Assembly: GCA_900550145.1 (NCBI GenBank)
Contig: URRF01000021.1
Location: forward strand, 1 to 19,679
From: an uncultured Mollicutes bacterium
GTDB lineage: Bacteria > Bacillota_I > Bacilli_A > RF39 > UBA660
DNA: 19,679 nucleotides
Reading direction: 5' to 3'
Under the pieces are notes generated by a model. It was not told the origin of the DNA, searched no databases, and was given only the letters and a program-made list of their open reading frames with translations. Positions within the stretch are counted from its first letter, which is position 1; the number at the start of each line of letters is the position of its first letter. A program made the translations under genes and the position numbers. Below, in pieces: positions 7,403-14,827 of the stretch.

Positions 7403-8896
7403 TTGAATAACATTGATGAAGTAATAACTTGTGAAAATGTAACAAAACTAAGTAAAGAGGATTATGAATATTGTTTTATAAAATTTGATGAAGAAGGTAA
7501 AGCAACAGTAACAATAGAAGGAAAAGGTAAATTTGAAGGAAATACATGTACAGGTAATAAAATTAATGTAGATTGTAATAAAGCAACAAGTTCAAAATAT
7601 TTTACATATAAAGAAATAGAAGGTGGAATAGAAATAACGGATTATAATGAAGAAGGAGGAACTGATGTAATAATACCAGGAGAAATAGATGGTAAGAAAG
7701 TAGTTGCAATTGCAGATTTTGCATTTCAAGATAATCAACTAACGAGTGTAACAATACCAGAGGGTATCACAAGTGTAGGATATGGTGCATTTTCATCTAA
7801 TCAACTAACAAGTGTAATAATACCAAATAGTGTAACGAGTATAGGAAGATATGCATTTTCATCTAATCAACTAACAAGTGTAACAATACCAGATAGTGTA
7901 GCAAGTATAGGGTTTTATGCATTTTATAAGAATCAACTAACAAGTGTAACAATAGGTAATAATGTAGCAAGTATAGGTTGGAGTGCATTTTCTGATAATC
8001 AACTAACGAGTGTAACAATACCCGATAGTGTCACACGTATAGATAATTGGGCATTTAAAAGTAATCAACTAACCAGTGTAACAATACCCGATAGTGTTAC
8101 AAGTATAGGTGTGGAAGCATTTAATAATAATCAATTACCAGATGAAGAGGCATTTATATATAAAAGAAATAGTGATGGAAGTATAGATAATACAACAATA
8201 GTAAGTTATGGAGGAAAGAACAAAAGTCCTATAATACCTAATACAGTAAAAACCATAGGAGGTTCTGCATTTTCTGATAATCAACTAACGAGTGTAACAA
8301 TACCCGATAGTGTCACAAGTATAGGAAGATATGCATTTTCATCTAATCAACTAACGAGTGTCACGATACCAAATAGTGTCACAAGTATAAGAGATGGTGC
8401 ATTTTATGATAATCAACTAACGAGTGTCACGATACCAGATAGTGTCACAAGTATAGGAGAAATGGCATTTTTTGGTAATCAACTAACGAGTGTAACAATA
8501 CCCGATAGTGTCACAAGTATAGGAGATAGTGCATTTTCATCTAATCAACTAACAAGTGTAATAATACCAAATAGTGTAACAAGTATAGGAAGTTATGCAT
8601 TTTCTGGTAATCAACTAACGAGTGTAACAATACCAGATAGTGTCACGAGTATAGGAAAAGTTGCATTTTATAAGAATCAACTAACAAGTGTAACAATACC
8701 CGATAGTGTAACAAGTATAGGAGATAGTGCATTTTATAAAGAAAGTAATTCTAATCCTAATTTAACAAAAATAATAAATAAAACAGGTAAATCATTTAAT
8801 TGGAAAGATATAGTAGGTAGTACTAGTTCTAGTGCAACTTTTATAACTGGTACAGTAGTTAATAATCTTGGTAATGTAGAAGTAGTTAGTGAATAA
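7403..8896 (+). CDS. BspA-like leucine-rich repeat surface protein fused to a headless pilin domain
   Basis: 497 aa from TTG 7403, an uncertain start with no good ribosome binding site. The open frame continues upstream without a stop, and from ~7331 it reads like the middle of a Gram-positive pseudopilin (SFKTSAQLIADSAEKKYV), followed by a pilin-type C-terminal domain with ITCENVTKLSKEDYEYC and GKGKFEGNTC. The FTLVELL-type prepilin helix that should precede it is absent, cut at the terminator of the previous gene. Residues 111-446 hold thirteen 22-residue repeats of the form NQLTSVTIPDSVTSIGxxAF, split 6+7 by a 50-residue insert (NQLPDEEAFIYKRN...). The C-terminus (INKTGKSFNWKDI) resembles the usual cap of such proteins. 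Related BspA-type proteins act in adhesion. Without its head this copy may be unexported, a pseudogene or a silent cassette. Confidence 0.8.
   Translation: MNNIDEVITCENVTKLSKEDYEYCFIKFDEEGKATVTIEGKGKFEGNTCTGNKINVDCNKATSSKYFTYKEIEGGIEITDYNEEGGTDVIIPGEIDGKKVVAIADFAFQDNQLTSVTIPEGITSVGYGAFSSNQLTSVIIPNSVTSIGRYAFSSNQLTSVTIPDSVASIGFYAFYKNQLTSVTIGNNVASIGWSAFSDNQLTSVTIPDSVTRIDNWAFKSNQLTSVTIPDSVTSIGVEAFNNNQLPDEEAFIYKRNSDGSIDNTTIVSYGGKNKSPIIPNTVKTIGGSAFSDNQLTSVTIPDSVTSIGRYAFSSNQLTSVTIPNSVTSIRDGAFYDNQLTSVTIPDSVTSIGEMAFFGNQLTSVTIPDSVTSIGDSAFSSNQLTSVIIPNSVTSIGSYAFSGNQLTSVTIPDSVTSIGKVAFYKNQLTSVTIPDSVTSIGDSAFYKESNSNPNLTKIINKTGKSFNWKDIVGSTSSSATFITGTVVNNLGNVEVVSE
7733..8740 (+). repeat. 66-bp tandem repeats encoding leucine-rich repeats
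   Basis: Six units (7733-8128) and seven units (8279-8740), each 66 bp, begin with AATCAACTAAC and are separated by a 150-bp variant segment. Units are nearly identical at the DNA level apart from the two or three codons before GCATTT. A ~50-bp stretch starting GCATTTTCTGATAATCAA recurs at about 7984 and 8267, on either side of the insert. Confidence 0.9.
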
Positions 8897-8923
8897 AGAA
8901 TCGTAATTGATTCTTTTATTTTT
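8895..8923 (+). terminator. Terminator of the LRR gene
   Basis: AAAGAATC (8895-8902) pairs with GATTCTTT (8909-8916) around the loop GTAATT, followed by a T-rich tract. It overlaps the TAA stop at 8894-8896. Confidence 0.75.
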
Positions 8924-8969
8924 GACAACAAATTTTGCATATAGTTTCTTTTTTTCTTTATAGGGATAA

Positions 8970-8998
8970 TTTACTAATAATGGAAAAAATGATATACT
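8970..8998 (+). promoter_or_regulatory. Candidate promoter for the 9014 gene
   Basis: TTTACT (8970-8975), a 17-bp spacer and TATACT (8993-8998), 15 nt before the start codon. A start site near 9004 would give a leader of about 10 nt that begins at AGGTGAT. Confidence 0.45.
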
Positions 8999-9013
8999 AA
9001 AGTAGGTGATGCT

Positions 9014-9631
9014 ATGAAAAAAATAAATAAGGTACAAAAAGTAATTGGGTTTATGATGTTATTACTTATTATAAGTATTGTAGTTTATGTAGTTTTAATA
9101 TTACTTCCTAATAAGAAAACTAATATGAGTCCTGATGATACAATTAAATTTGGTTATACTTCTTATAAGAGGGATACTAAATTATATAAAGATACTTTTG
9201 ATAGTTTGGGTAAAGTTTTAGATAAAGAGCCAATTGATTATGAAGAGTATGCTAAGTATTTATCTGAGTTATTTATAATTGACTTTTATACTTTAGATAA
9301 TAAAAATGATAAAAATGATATTGGTGGAATACAGTTTATTTATGATGATTTAAAAGATAATTTTATACTTAATGCTAGTGATACAGTATATAAATATATA
9401 AAAAATATTACTTCTAGTAAAAATAGACAATTACCAGTGGTATCAAAAATAAATGTTAGTGATATATCTGAAAATACTTATAAGATAGAAAATACTGAAT
9501 ATAGTTCATATATTGTTACATTAGATTGGTCATATGAGAAAGATTATGGTTATGAAACAAGTACTAAAATTACATTAATAAAAAAAGATAATAAATTATT
9601 TATAGTAGAAAAGGTGAGTAATAATGAATAA
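9014..9631 (+). CDS. Membrane-anchored hypothetical protein
   Basis: 205 aa, not recognised. A basic N-terminus (KKINKVQK) and one hydrophobic helix at about 11-32 suggest a signal anchor with the rest outside. The ectodomain is Asp/Lys/Tyr-rich. Its end (YIVTLDWSYEKDYG ... KITLIKKDNKLFIVEKV) looks like alternating beta strands, as in small NTF2-like or lipoprotein-like domains, but I cannot assign a family. Start ATG 9014 follows AGGTGAT. The next gene starts 8 nt before its stop, with the shared ribosome binding site AAGGTGAG inside this gene, so the two are probably translationally coupled. A functional link to purine deamination is not evident. Confidence 0.75.
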   Translation: MKKINKVQKVIGFMMLLLIISIVVYVVLILLPNKKTNMSPDDTIKFGYTSYKRDTKLYKDTFDSLGKVLDKEPIDYEEYAKYLSELFIIDFYTLDNKNDKNDIGGIQFIYDDLKDNFILNASDTVYKYIKNITSSKNRQLPVVSKINVSDISENTYKIENTEYSSYIVTLDWSYEKDYGYETSTKITLIKKDNKLFIVEKVSNNE

Positions 9632-10082
9632 GTATATGTTTGATGCGTTAAAAGAAGCAGAGAATGGTGTTATTTCTAATGATGGTGGACCATTTGGTGC
9701 TGTTATTACTGATAAATCTGGTAATATCATTGCAAAGGGACATAATATGGTTTTGAAAAATACTGATCCTACATCACATGCAGAAATTGTTGCAATAAGA
9801 AAGGCATGTAATAAACTTAATACTATAGATTTAAGTAATTATATTTTATATACTACTTGTGAACCATGTCCCATGTGTTTATCTGCCATAATATGGTCTA
9901 ATATAAAAGAAGTATATTATGCGTGTACTAAAAAAGACGCTGATGATATTGGATTTAGGGATAATGATATATATGAATTTATTAAAGGAAATAATAAATT
10001 AATTGAATTAAAACAAGTAAATAGAGAAGAATGTATTGGTTTAATGAAAAAATATTTATGTGAAAATAAAAAAATGTATTAG
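9624..10082 (+). CDS. guaD: Cytidine/deoxycytidylate-deaminase-fold enzyme, probable guanine deaminase
   Basis: 152 aa, cytoplasmic zinc deaminase. The catalytic HAE is His52-Glu54, and the second zinc motif PCPMC gives Cys82 and Cys85. The region CTKKDADDIGFRDNDIYEF (about 97-115) matches the B. subtilis GuaD pattern (…AGFDDxxIY…) better than tRNA adenosine deaminase TadA. The length also fits GuaD (~156 aa). GuaD converts guanine to xanthine plus ammonia in purine salvage and nitrogen use. It overlaps the previous gene by 8 nt and precedes the dGTPase-like gene by 8 nt, so a purine-related operon is plausible. A tRNA or other nucleoside deaminase is the main alternative. Confidence 0.85.
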   Translation: MNKYMFDALKEAENGVISNDGGPFGAVITDKSGNIIAKGHNMVLKNTDPTSHAEIVAIRKACNKLNTIDLSNYILYTTCEPCPMCLSAIIWSNIKEVYYACTKKDADDIGFRDNDIYEFIKGNNKLIELKQVNREECIGLMKKYLCENKKMY

Positions 10083-10090
10083 AGGGTTTT

Positions 10091-11215
10091 ATGAATAAGT
10101 ATGACATTATAAAAAAAAGAATGAGATATAAAAAATTATCAAAATATGCATGTAGAGATACTGATGCATTGTTATTAGTAGACGAAGAAGATGATATTCG
10201 TCCTAGATTTTTTCGTGACTCAGATAGAATTATATATTCGTTATCATATACAAGATATATTGATAAAACACAAGTATTTACTTTTAGTGAAAATGATCAC
10301 ATAAGTAAAAGAATTACACATGTTCAATTCGTAAGCAAAATAGCAAGAACAATAGGAAGATGTTTAAGCTTAAATGAAGATTTAATAGAAGCATCTTCTC
10401 TAGGTCATGATTTAGGACATCCACCTTTTGGACATTGTGGAGAAGAAATACTTAATAAACTTAGTATGGAAAATGGAGAAGGGGTTTTTCAGCATAATGT
10501 AGAAAGTGTAAGAACACTTATGACTTTAGAAAATAATGGTTTAGGTAAAAATATTTCTATTCAAGTATTGGATGCAATACTATGTCATAATGGAGAAATA
10601 CTTTTAGAAAAATATGCACCAACATTTAAAACAAAAGATATGTTTATTGAAGAATATAATAGTTGTTATAAAGATAAAAATATATCTAAAAAGTTAAAAC
10701 CAATGACATTAGAAGGATGTGTTGTAAGAATATCAGATATAATTGCATATATAGGAATGGATATAGAAGATGCAGCTAGAATGAATATAATTAATTCTAA
10801 TATACCTAAATCAATTAGAGATATACTTGGAAATAATAATAGAGAGATAGTTAATACATTAATACTTGATATTGTCAATAATAGTTATAATAAACCATAT
10901 ATTAAATTATCAAAGAATGTATTTAATGCATTACAGGAATTAATAAAATTTAATTACGAGAATATATATAATAAAGTAAATAAAGAAAAAGAAATTAATT
11001 ATTACAAAGAAATGTATGAAACTTTATTTAACCATTATAAAAATGTATTAGAAAACTCTATTAAATCAAGTGATATATATAAAGTATTTCTAGATAATAT
11101 GGATTCTTCTTATATAAAAAACACAAGTAACATTAGAAAAATTATTGATTATATAGCAGGAATGACAGATGATTACTTTGTTAATAGATATAATGAAATA
11201 AAAATAGAGAGATAA
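10091..11215 (+). CDS. HD-domain deoxyguanosinetriphosphate triphosphohydrolase-like protein
   Basis: 374 aa cytoplasmic metal-dependent phosphohydrolase of the dGTPase family. It opens with the family feature RFFRDSDRIIYSLSYTRYIDKTQVF (about 39-63). HD metal ligands are His77 (RITHVQF), His106-Asp107 (GHDLGHPPFGH) and Asp216 (RISDIIAY). Characterised members hydrolyse dGTP or other dNTPs to the nucleoside and triphosphate and help balance dNTP pools; the exact substrate here is unknown. Start ATG 10091 has AGAGGG upstream, 8 nt after guaD. The 3' end carries a hairpin used as terminator by the convergent gene. Its position after the deaminase suggests a shared guanine-nucleotide role (inference). 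Confidence 0.9.
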   Translation: MNKYDIIKKRMRYKKLSKYACRDTDALLLVDEEDDIRPRFFRDSDRIIYSLSYTRYIDKTQVFTFSENDHISKRITHVQFVSKIARTIGRCLSLNEDLIEASSLGHDLGHPPFGHCGEEILNKLSMENGEGVFQHNVESVRTLMTLENNGLGKNISIQVLDAILCHNGEILLEKYAPTFKTKDMFIEEYNSCYKDKNISKKLKPMTLEGCVVRISDIIAYIGMDIEDAARMNIINSNIPKSIRDILGNNNREIVNTLILDIVNNSYNKPYIKLSKNVFNALQELIKFNYENIYNKVNKEKEINYYKEMYETLFNHYKNVLENSIKSSDIYKVFLDNMDSSYIKNTSNIRKIIDYIAGMTDDYFVNRYNEIKIER

Positions 11216-11226
11216 CTCTCTCTATT
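11203..11226 (-). terminator. Terminator between convergent genes
   Basis: AATAGAGAG (11203-11211) pairs with CTCTCTATT (11218-11226) around a 6-nt loop. On the minus strand the hairpin is followed by TTTATTT, a U-rich tract, so it mainly serves the 11225-11566 gene. On the plus strand the following bases (AGTTAAAAC) are a poor tract. It contains the stop codon of the plus-strand gene and touches that of the minus-strand gene. Confidence 0.65.
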
Positions 11227-11566
11227 AGTTAAAACAAGCTGTTAAATCATTAAATGTAGTAAATCCAATTATCAAATTAACTAGTATTGGTAATATTAAA
11301 ATTACTACACATATTAACAATCTCTTTAAAAAATTACTTGTTGCTTTCTTAATTGCTTTTTCATCACTAGCAGCAATCGCTCCAATAAAATCAACTGTAC
11401 CAAGTACTATTAAAAGTATTGGAGAAATAATCATAATTAACCTAGCAGCAATCGTTGTATATTCAGAAAATACACCACAATCAACATGACCCGTCTTATC
11501 AGCCAAAACTGGAGTACTAATAAAAGATATTGCTAGTAAAAGAATAGTATTTCTAATTTTTTTCAT
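11225..11566 (-). CDS. Small secreted two-helix protein, VirB2/TrbC-like
   Basis: 113 aa. A cleavable signal peptide with predicted site VLA|DK after residue 22 is followed by a short Cys-containing segment (Cys30), a hydrophobic helix at about 37-66, a charged loop ASDEKAIKKATSNFLKR, a second helix at about 82-104 and a C-terminal Cys111. This signal-peptide plus two-helix layout with a basic cytoplasmic loop is that of VirB2/TrbC-type conjugative pilin or channel subunits, but sequence-level assignment is tentative. No type IV secretion genes are near; it stands alone, convergent to the dGTPase gene. GAGGTG precedes the ATG (complement of 11564-11566). An unrelated small membrane protein remains possible. 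Confidence 0.7.
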   Translation of the reverse strand: MKKIRNTILLLAISFISTPVLADKTGHVDCGVFSEYTTIAARLIMIISPILLIVLGTVDFIGAIAASDEKAIKKATSNFLKRLLICVVILILPILVNLIIGFTTFNDLTACFN

Positions 11567-11583
11567 TATTACACCTCGAACAC

Positions 11584-11592
11584 ATTATAACA
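11584..11592 (-). promoter_or_regulatory. Extended -10 promoter of the minus-strand gene
   Basis: Read on the minus strand this is TGTTATAAT: a perfect TATAAT with an upstream TG one base away. No good -35 is seen, as is usual for extended -10 promoters. It lies 17 nt before the start codon. Confidence 0.55.
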
Positions 11593-11618
11593 AAAAACAA
11601 ATTATTTTTCTATAACTA

Positions 11619-11647
11619 TTGATATATTTTAAAAAATAATGTATATT
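11619..11647 (+). promoter_or_regulatory. rpsO promoter
   Basis: TTGATA (11619-11624), a 17-bp spacer and TATATT (11642-11647). Transcription would begin near 11654, leaving a leader of about 77 nt. Confidence 0.6.
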
Positions 11648-11653
11648 ATTAAA

Positions 11654-11730
11654 TGTTACCTATTCTCAGTAGCAAGAAACTCCGACTACTACTTGGAATT
11701 TGGAATAATATTTTAATAGGAGGAATAGTA
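11654..11730 (+). promoter_or_regulatory. Possible S15 autoregulatory leader
   Basis: The leader can form a hairpin with AGTAG (~11670-11674) pairing with CTACT (~11687-11695) and is richer in G+C than neighbouring intergenic DNA. S15 proteins in several phyla bind their own mRNA leader to repress translation, and these leaders differ between lineages. The link here is by position only. Confidence 0.35.
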
Positions 11731-12000
11731 ATGGCTTTATGTAAAGAAGAAAAAGCTAAAATTGTAAAAGAATTTGGAAAAGATGAAAAAGATACTGGAT
11801 CTATGGAAGTACAAATTGCGATTTTAACTAAAGAAATTAATGATTTAACTGAACATTTAAAAGTTCATAAACACGATTTTCATTCAAAAAGAGGAATGTT
11901 AAAGAAAGTTGGACAAAGAAGAAGTAAGTTAAATTACTTAATGAAAAATGATGTTACAAGATATCGTGAAGTAATTAACAAATTAGGATTAAGAAAGTAG
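11731..12000 (+). CDS. rpsO: 30S ribosomal protein S15
   Basis: 89 aa, the exact usual length. S15 binds the three-way junction of 16S rRNA helices 20-22 early in 30S assembly. Family sequence is clear throughout: GSMEVQIAILTKEINDLTEHL, HKHDFHSKRGM and the C-terminal RRSKLNYLMKND. The start is ATG 11731 with TAGGAGGAA upstream; an in-frame ATG at 11653 would add 26 non-homologous residues and lies at the predicted transcription start. It is followed by a terminator hairpin and then pnp, the widespread rpsO-pnp order. Confidence 0.98.
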   Translation: MALCKEEKAKIVKEFGKDEKDTGSMEVQIAILTKEINDLTEHLKVHKHDFHSKRGMLKKVGQRRSKLNYLMKNDVTRYREVINKLGLRK

Positions 12001-12026
12001 GCATTCTTTTTTGAGTGCCTTTTTTA
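11999..12026 (+). terminator. Terminator between rpsO and pnp
   Basis: AGGCATTC (11999-12006) pairs with GAGTGCCT (12013-12020, one G-T pair) around a six-T loop, followed by T residues. It begins within the TAG stop. No clear promoter precedes pnp, so read-through may supply pnp (inference). Confidence 0.75.
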
Positions 12027-12072
12027 TTTATAAAGGAAGAAATAGTTAATAACTTTAACTACTGGAGGAATT

Positions 12073-14247
12073 ATGGAAAAGAAAATATTTGAATTAGATT
12101 TTAGAGGAAGAAAGTTAATAGTTGAACATGGAGAACTCGCTAAACAAGCAGCTGGTAGTGTTCTTGTAAGATATGGAGATACTGTAGTTTTATCTGCAAC
12201 AACTGTATCAAAAGAATGTGATATATTATCAGATTTCTTTCCACTTACAGTTGTATATATGGAAAAACAATATGCTGTTGGAAAAATACCAGGTGGATTT
12301 ATAAAAAGAGAAGGTAGACCTACTGAAAACGCAACATTATCAGCAAGAATGATAGATAGGCCAATGAGACCTTTATTTCCTGAAAATTTTAGAAATAAAG
12401 TTGATGTTGTAAATGAAATATTATCAGTAGATCAAGACAATACACCAGAAATGACTGCGCTTATCGCATCATCTTTAGCAGTATGTATAAGCGAAATTCC
12501 ATTTAATGGACCAGTTGCAGGTGTTAAAGTTGGAAGGGTAAATGGAGAGTTTATTATAAATCCAACTGCAAAACAAATGGAAGAAAGTGATATTGAATTA
12601 TCTGTTGCAGGTACAATGGACGCAGTTAATATGGTTGAATCTGGAAGTAAAGAAGTTAAAGAAGATGATATGTTAGATGCAATTATGTTTGGACATGATG
12701 CAATAAAAGAATTAATTGAATTTGAAAATAAAATCATAAGCGAAATTGGAAAAGAAAAAATGACTTATGAAGTATTAGATATAGAAACTAGTTTAAGAGA
12801 AGAAGTAGAATCTATGGCTAAAAAACAAATGTTAGATGCAATTAAAATATTTGATAAGCAAGAAAGAGCAGAAGCTGTAGAAACATTAAAAGAAGAAATA
12901 GTAAAACATTATGCTGATGCTAATGTTGGAATAGATGATCTTGAATTAGAAACATTACTAACTAAAGTTAAACTTATACTTTCTGATATAGAAAAAGCAG
13001 AGTTTAGAAGATTAGTAGCAGATGAAAAGATAAGACCTGATGGAAGAAAGATAGATGAAATAAGACCACTTTCTGCATCTATTGATTTACTTCCAAGAAC
13101 ACATGGATCTGCACTATTTACAAGAGGTCAAACACAAGCATTAAGTGTTACAACATTAGGAAGTTTAACTGATAATCAAATACTGGATGGACTTGGAGTA
13201 GAAGATTCAAAAAGATTTATGTTACATTATAACTTCCCTCAATTTAGTGTAGGAGAAACAGGAAGATATGGCAGTCCAGGTAGAAGAGAAATAGGTCATG
13301 GTGCATTAGGAGAAAGAGCACTTCTTCAAGTAATACCAAGTGAAGAAGAATTTCCATATACAATAAGAGTAGTATCAGAAATTCTTGAATCAAATGGTTC
13401 ATCAAGTCAAGCATCTATCTGTGCAGGTTGCTTATCATTAATGGCTGCTGGTGTTCCAATAAAAGCACCAGTTGCAGGTATAGCCATGGGACTTTTAACT
13501 AATGGAAAAAACTATACAATACTTACCGATATACAAGGTATGGAAGATCATTTAGGTGATATGGATTTTAAAGTAGCAGGTACAAGAAATGGTATATGTG
13601 CACTTCAAATGGATATTAAAATAAAAGGTATTACAAAACAAATCATGTCTGAAGCACTTGAACAAGCAAAAAGAGCAAGAATGCAAATACTTGATTTAAT
13701 GGAAAGTATTATACCAGAACCAAGAAAAGAACTAAGTGAATACGCACCTAAAATAGAACAAATTTACATAAATCCTGATAAGATTAAAGATGTAATTGGT
13801 AAAGGTGGAGAAATGATTACTAAAATAATCTTAGAAGCAAGTAATGTAAAAAGCGTTAATGATATAAATGCTGTTAAAGTAGAATTAGAAGATGATGGAA
13901 GAGTAATTATATATCATAAAGATAAATCAATCATAGAAAAAACAAAACAAATGATAGAAAACGTAGTAAAAGAAGTAGAAGAAGGAAAAATATACGTAGG
14001 AAAAGTAGTAAAAATAGAAGATTTTGGATGTTTTGTAGAATTATGGCCTGGTTGCGAAGGACTTGTTCATATATCTCACTTAGATACTAAAAGAGTTGAA
14101 AAAACTAGTGATATAGTAAATGTAGGAGATGAAATAGTAGTTAAAGCAATCGGATATGATAAAAGAGGTAAATTAAATCTTTCTAGAAAAGAAGTATTAA
14201 GTAGTAAAGAAGAAAAAAAAGACAAAAAGAAAAAAGAAGAAAAATAG
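12073..14247 (+). CDS. pnp: Polyribonucleotide nucleotidyltransferase (PNPase)
   Basis: 724 aa 3'-to-5' phosphorolytic exoribonuclease of mRNA decay and RNA quality control, normally a trimer. Two RNase PH-like domains are present: the first at roughly 10-140 (LVRYGDTVVLSATTV, GGFIKREGRP), the second at about 315-545 (IRPDGRKIDEIRPL, LFTRGQTQAL, GRREIGHGALGERAL, ESNGSSSQASICAG, MDFKVAGT). They are joined by the all-alpha linker. A KH domain has VIGKGGEMI near 575-583. An S1 domain starts near 637 (GKVVKIEDFGCFVEL, GLVHISHL). The tail is a Lys/Glu-rich run. Start ATG 12073 follows TGGAGGAATT. Length is typical for Bacillota. Confidence 0.98.
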   Translation: MEKKIFELDFRGRKLIVEHGELAKQAAGSVLVRYGDTVVLSATTVSKECDILSDFFPLTVVYMEKQYAVGKIPGGFIKREGRPTENATLSARMIDRPMRPLFPENFRNKVDVVNEILSVDQDNTPEMTALIASSLAVCISEIPFNGPVAGVKVGRVNGEFIINPTAKQMEESDIELSVAGTMDAVNMVESGSKEVKEDDMLDAIMFGHDAIKELIEFENKIISEIGKEKMTYEVLDIETSLREEVESMAKKQMLDAIKIFDKQERAEAVETLKEEIVKHYADANVGIDDLELETLLTKVKLILSDIEKAEFRRLVADEKIRPDGRKIDEIRPLSASIDLLPRTHGSALFTRGQTQALSVTTLGSLTDNQILDGLGVEDSKRFMLHYNFPQFSVGETGRYGSPGRREIGHGALGERALLQVIPSEEEFPYTIRVVSEILESNGSSSQASICAGCLSLMAAGVPIKAPVAGIAMGLLTNGKNYTILTDIQGMEDHLGDMDFKVAGTRNGICALQMDIKIKGITKQIMSEALEQAKRARMQILDLMESIIPEPRKELSEYAPKIEQIYINPDKIKDVIGKGGEMITKIILEASNVKSVNDINAVKVELEDDGRVIIYHKDKSIIEKTKQMIENVVKEVEEGKIYVGKVVKIEDFGCFVELWPGCEGLVHISHLDTKRVEKTSDIVNVGDEIVVKAIGYDKRGKLNLSRKEVLSSKEEKKDKKKKEEK

Positions 14248-14251
14248 TATT

Positions 14252-14796
14252 ATGAAGTATGTTACATTTTTAAGAGGAATAAATATAAGTGGTAAAAACA
14301 AAATACCGATGAATGAACTGAAAAAAAATTCGAAAAAAATAGATATAAAAATGTAATAACATGTCTTAATAGTGGAAACATTATATTTGAAAGTTTAGAT
14401 AATGAAAGTACTATATCAAAAGATATTAATCTAATAATTAAAAATAAATTTAATATAGATATTCCTATTTATATAATTAAAATTAGTGAATTAAAAGAAC
14501 TAGTAGATAATAAACCAAACTGGTTTACACTAAATGATAAAAATACATATAATAACATTATATTTATAATTCCACCTCATACTTATCAAGAAATTTATAA
14601 TGTACTTGGAAAACCAAATGAACTATTAGAACAAATACATGAATATAAAAATAATATCTTTTGGTCTTACAATCTAAAAGAATATAGAAAAACAAATTGG
14701 TGGAGTAAAACAGCAAATACAAGTATAAGCAATTATATAACTATAAGAACTTTTAACACAATAACTAAAATATTAGAAATAAGTAAAAACAAATAG
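14252..14796 (+). pseudogene. DUF1697 protein gene broken by a frameshift
   Basis: The first frame from ATG 14252 reads MKYVTFLRGINISGKNKIPM, the hallmark start of DUF1697 proteins, then runs into TAA after 34 codons. Homology continues in another frame from TTC 14329: FEKNRYKNVITCLNSGNIIF, and on to a TAG at 14794-14796 with the family-like KTNWWSKTANTSISNYITIRT. The switch occurs in eight consecutive A residues (14321-14328), where nine (or six) would restore one ~181-codon gene. It starts 4 nt after pnp. DUF1697 proteins are cytoplasmic and of unknown function. The break may be real decay, a phase-variable tract or a sequencing error. Confidence 0.85.
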
Positions 14797-14817
14797 ATTA
14801 TACTCATATTTGTTTTT
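14785..14817 (+). terminator. Terminator after the DUF1697 remnant
   Basis: AAAAACAAATA (14785-14795) pairs perfectly with TATTTGTTTTT (14807-14817) around an 11-nt loop. The stop codon at 14794-14796 lies in it. It probably ends pnp-unit transcription. Confidence 0.75.
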
Positions 14818-14827
14818 ATTTACAAAA

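Noticed and set aside
7733..8740. Regular 66-bp direct repeats resembling a CRISPR or satellite array
   Set aside because: The repeats are in frame, translate to a uniform leucine-rich repeat and show no constant-repeat/variable-spacer pattern.
8922..8927. Perfect TTGACA as -35 for the 9014 gene
   Set aside because: No -10 box lies at 16-19 bp downstream (17 bp gives TTTCTT). The hexamer sits in the T tract of the previous terminator.
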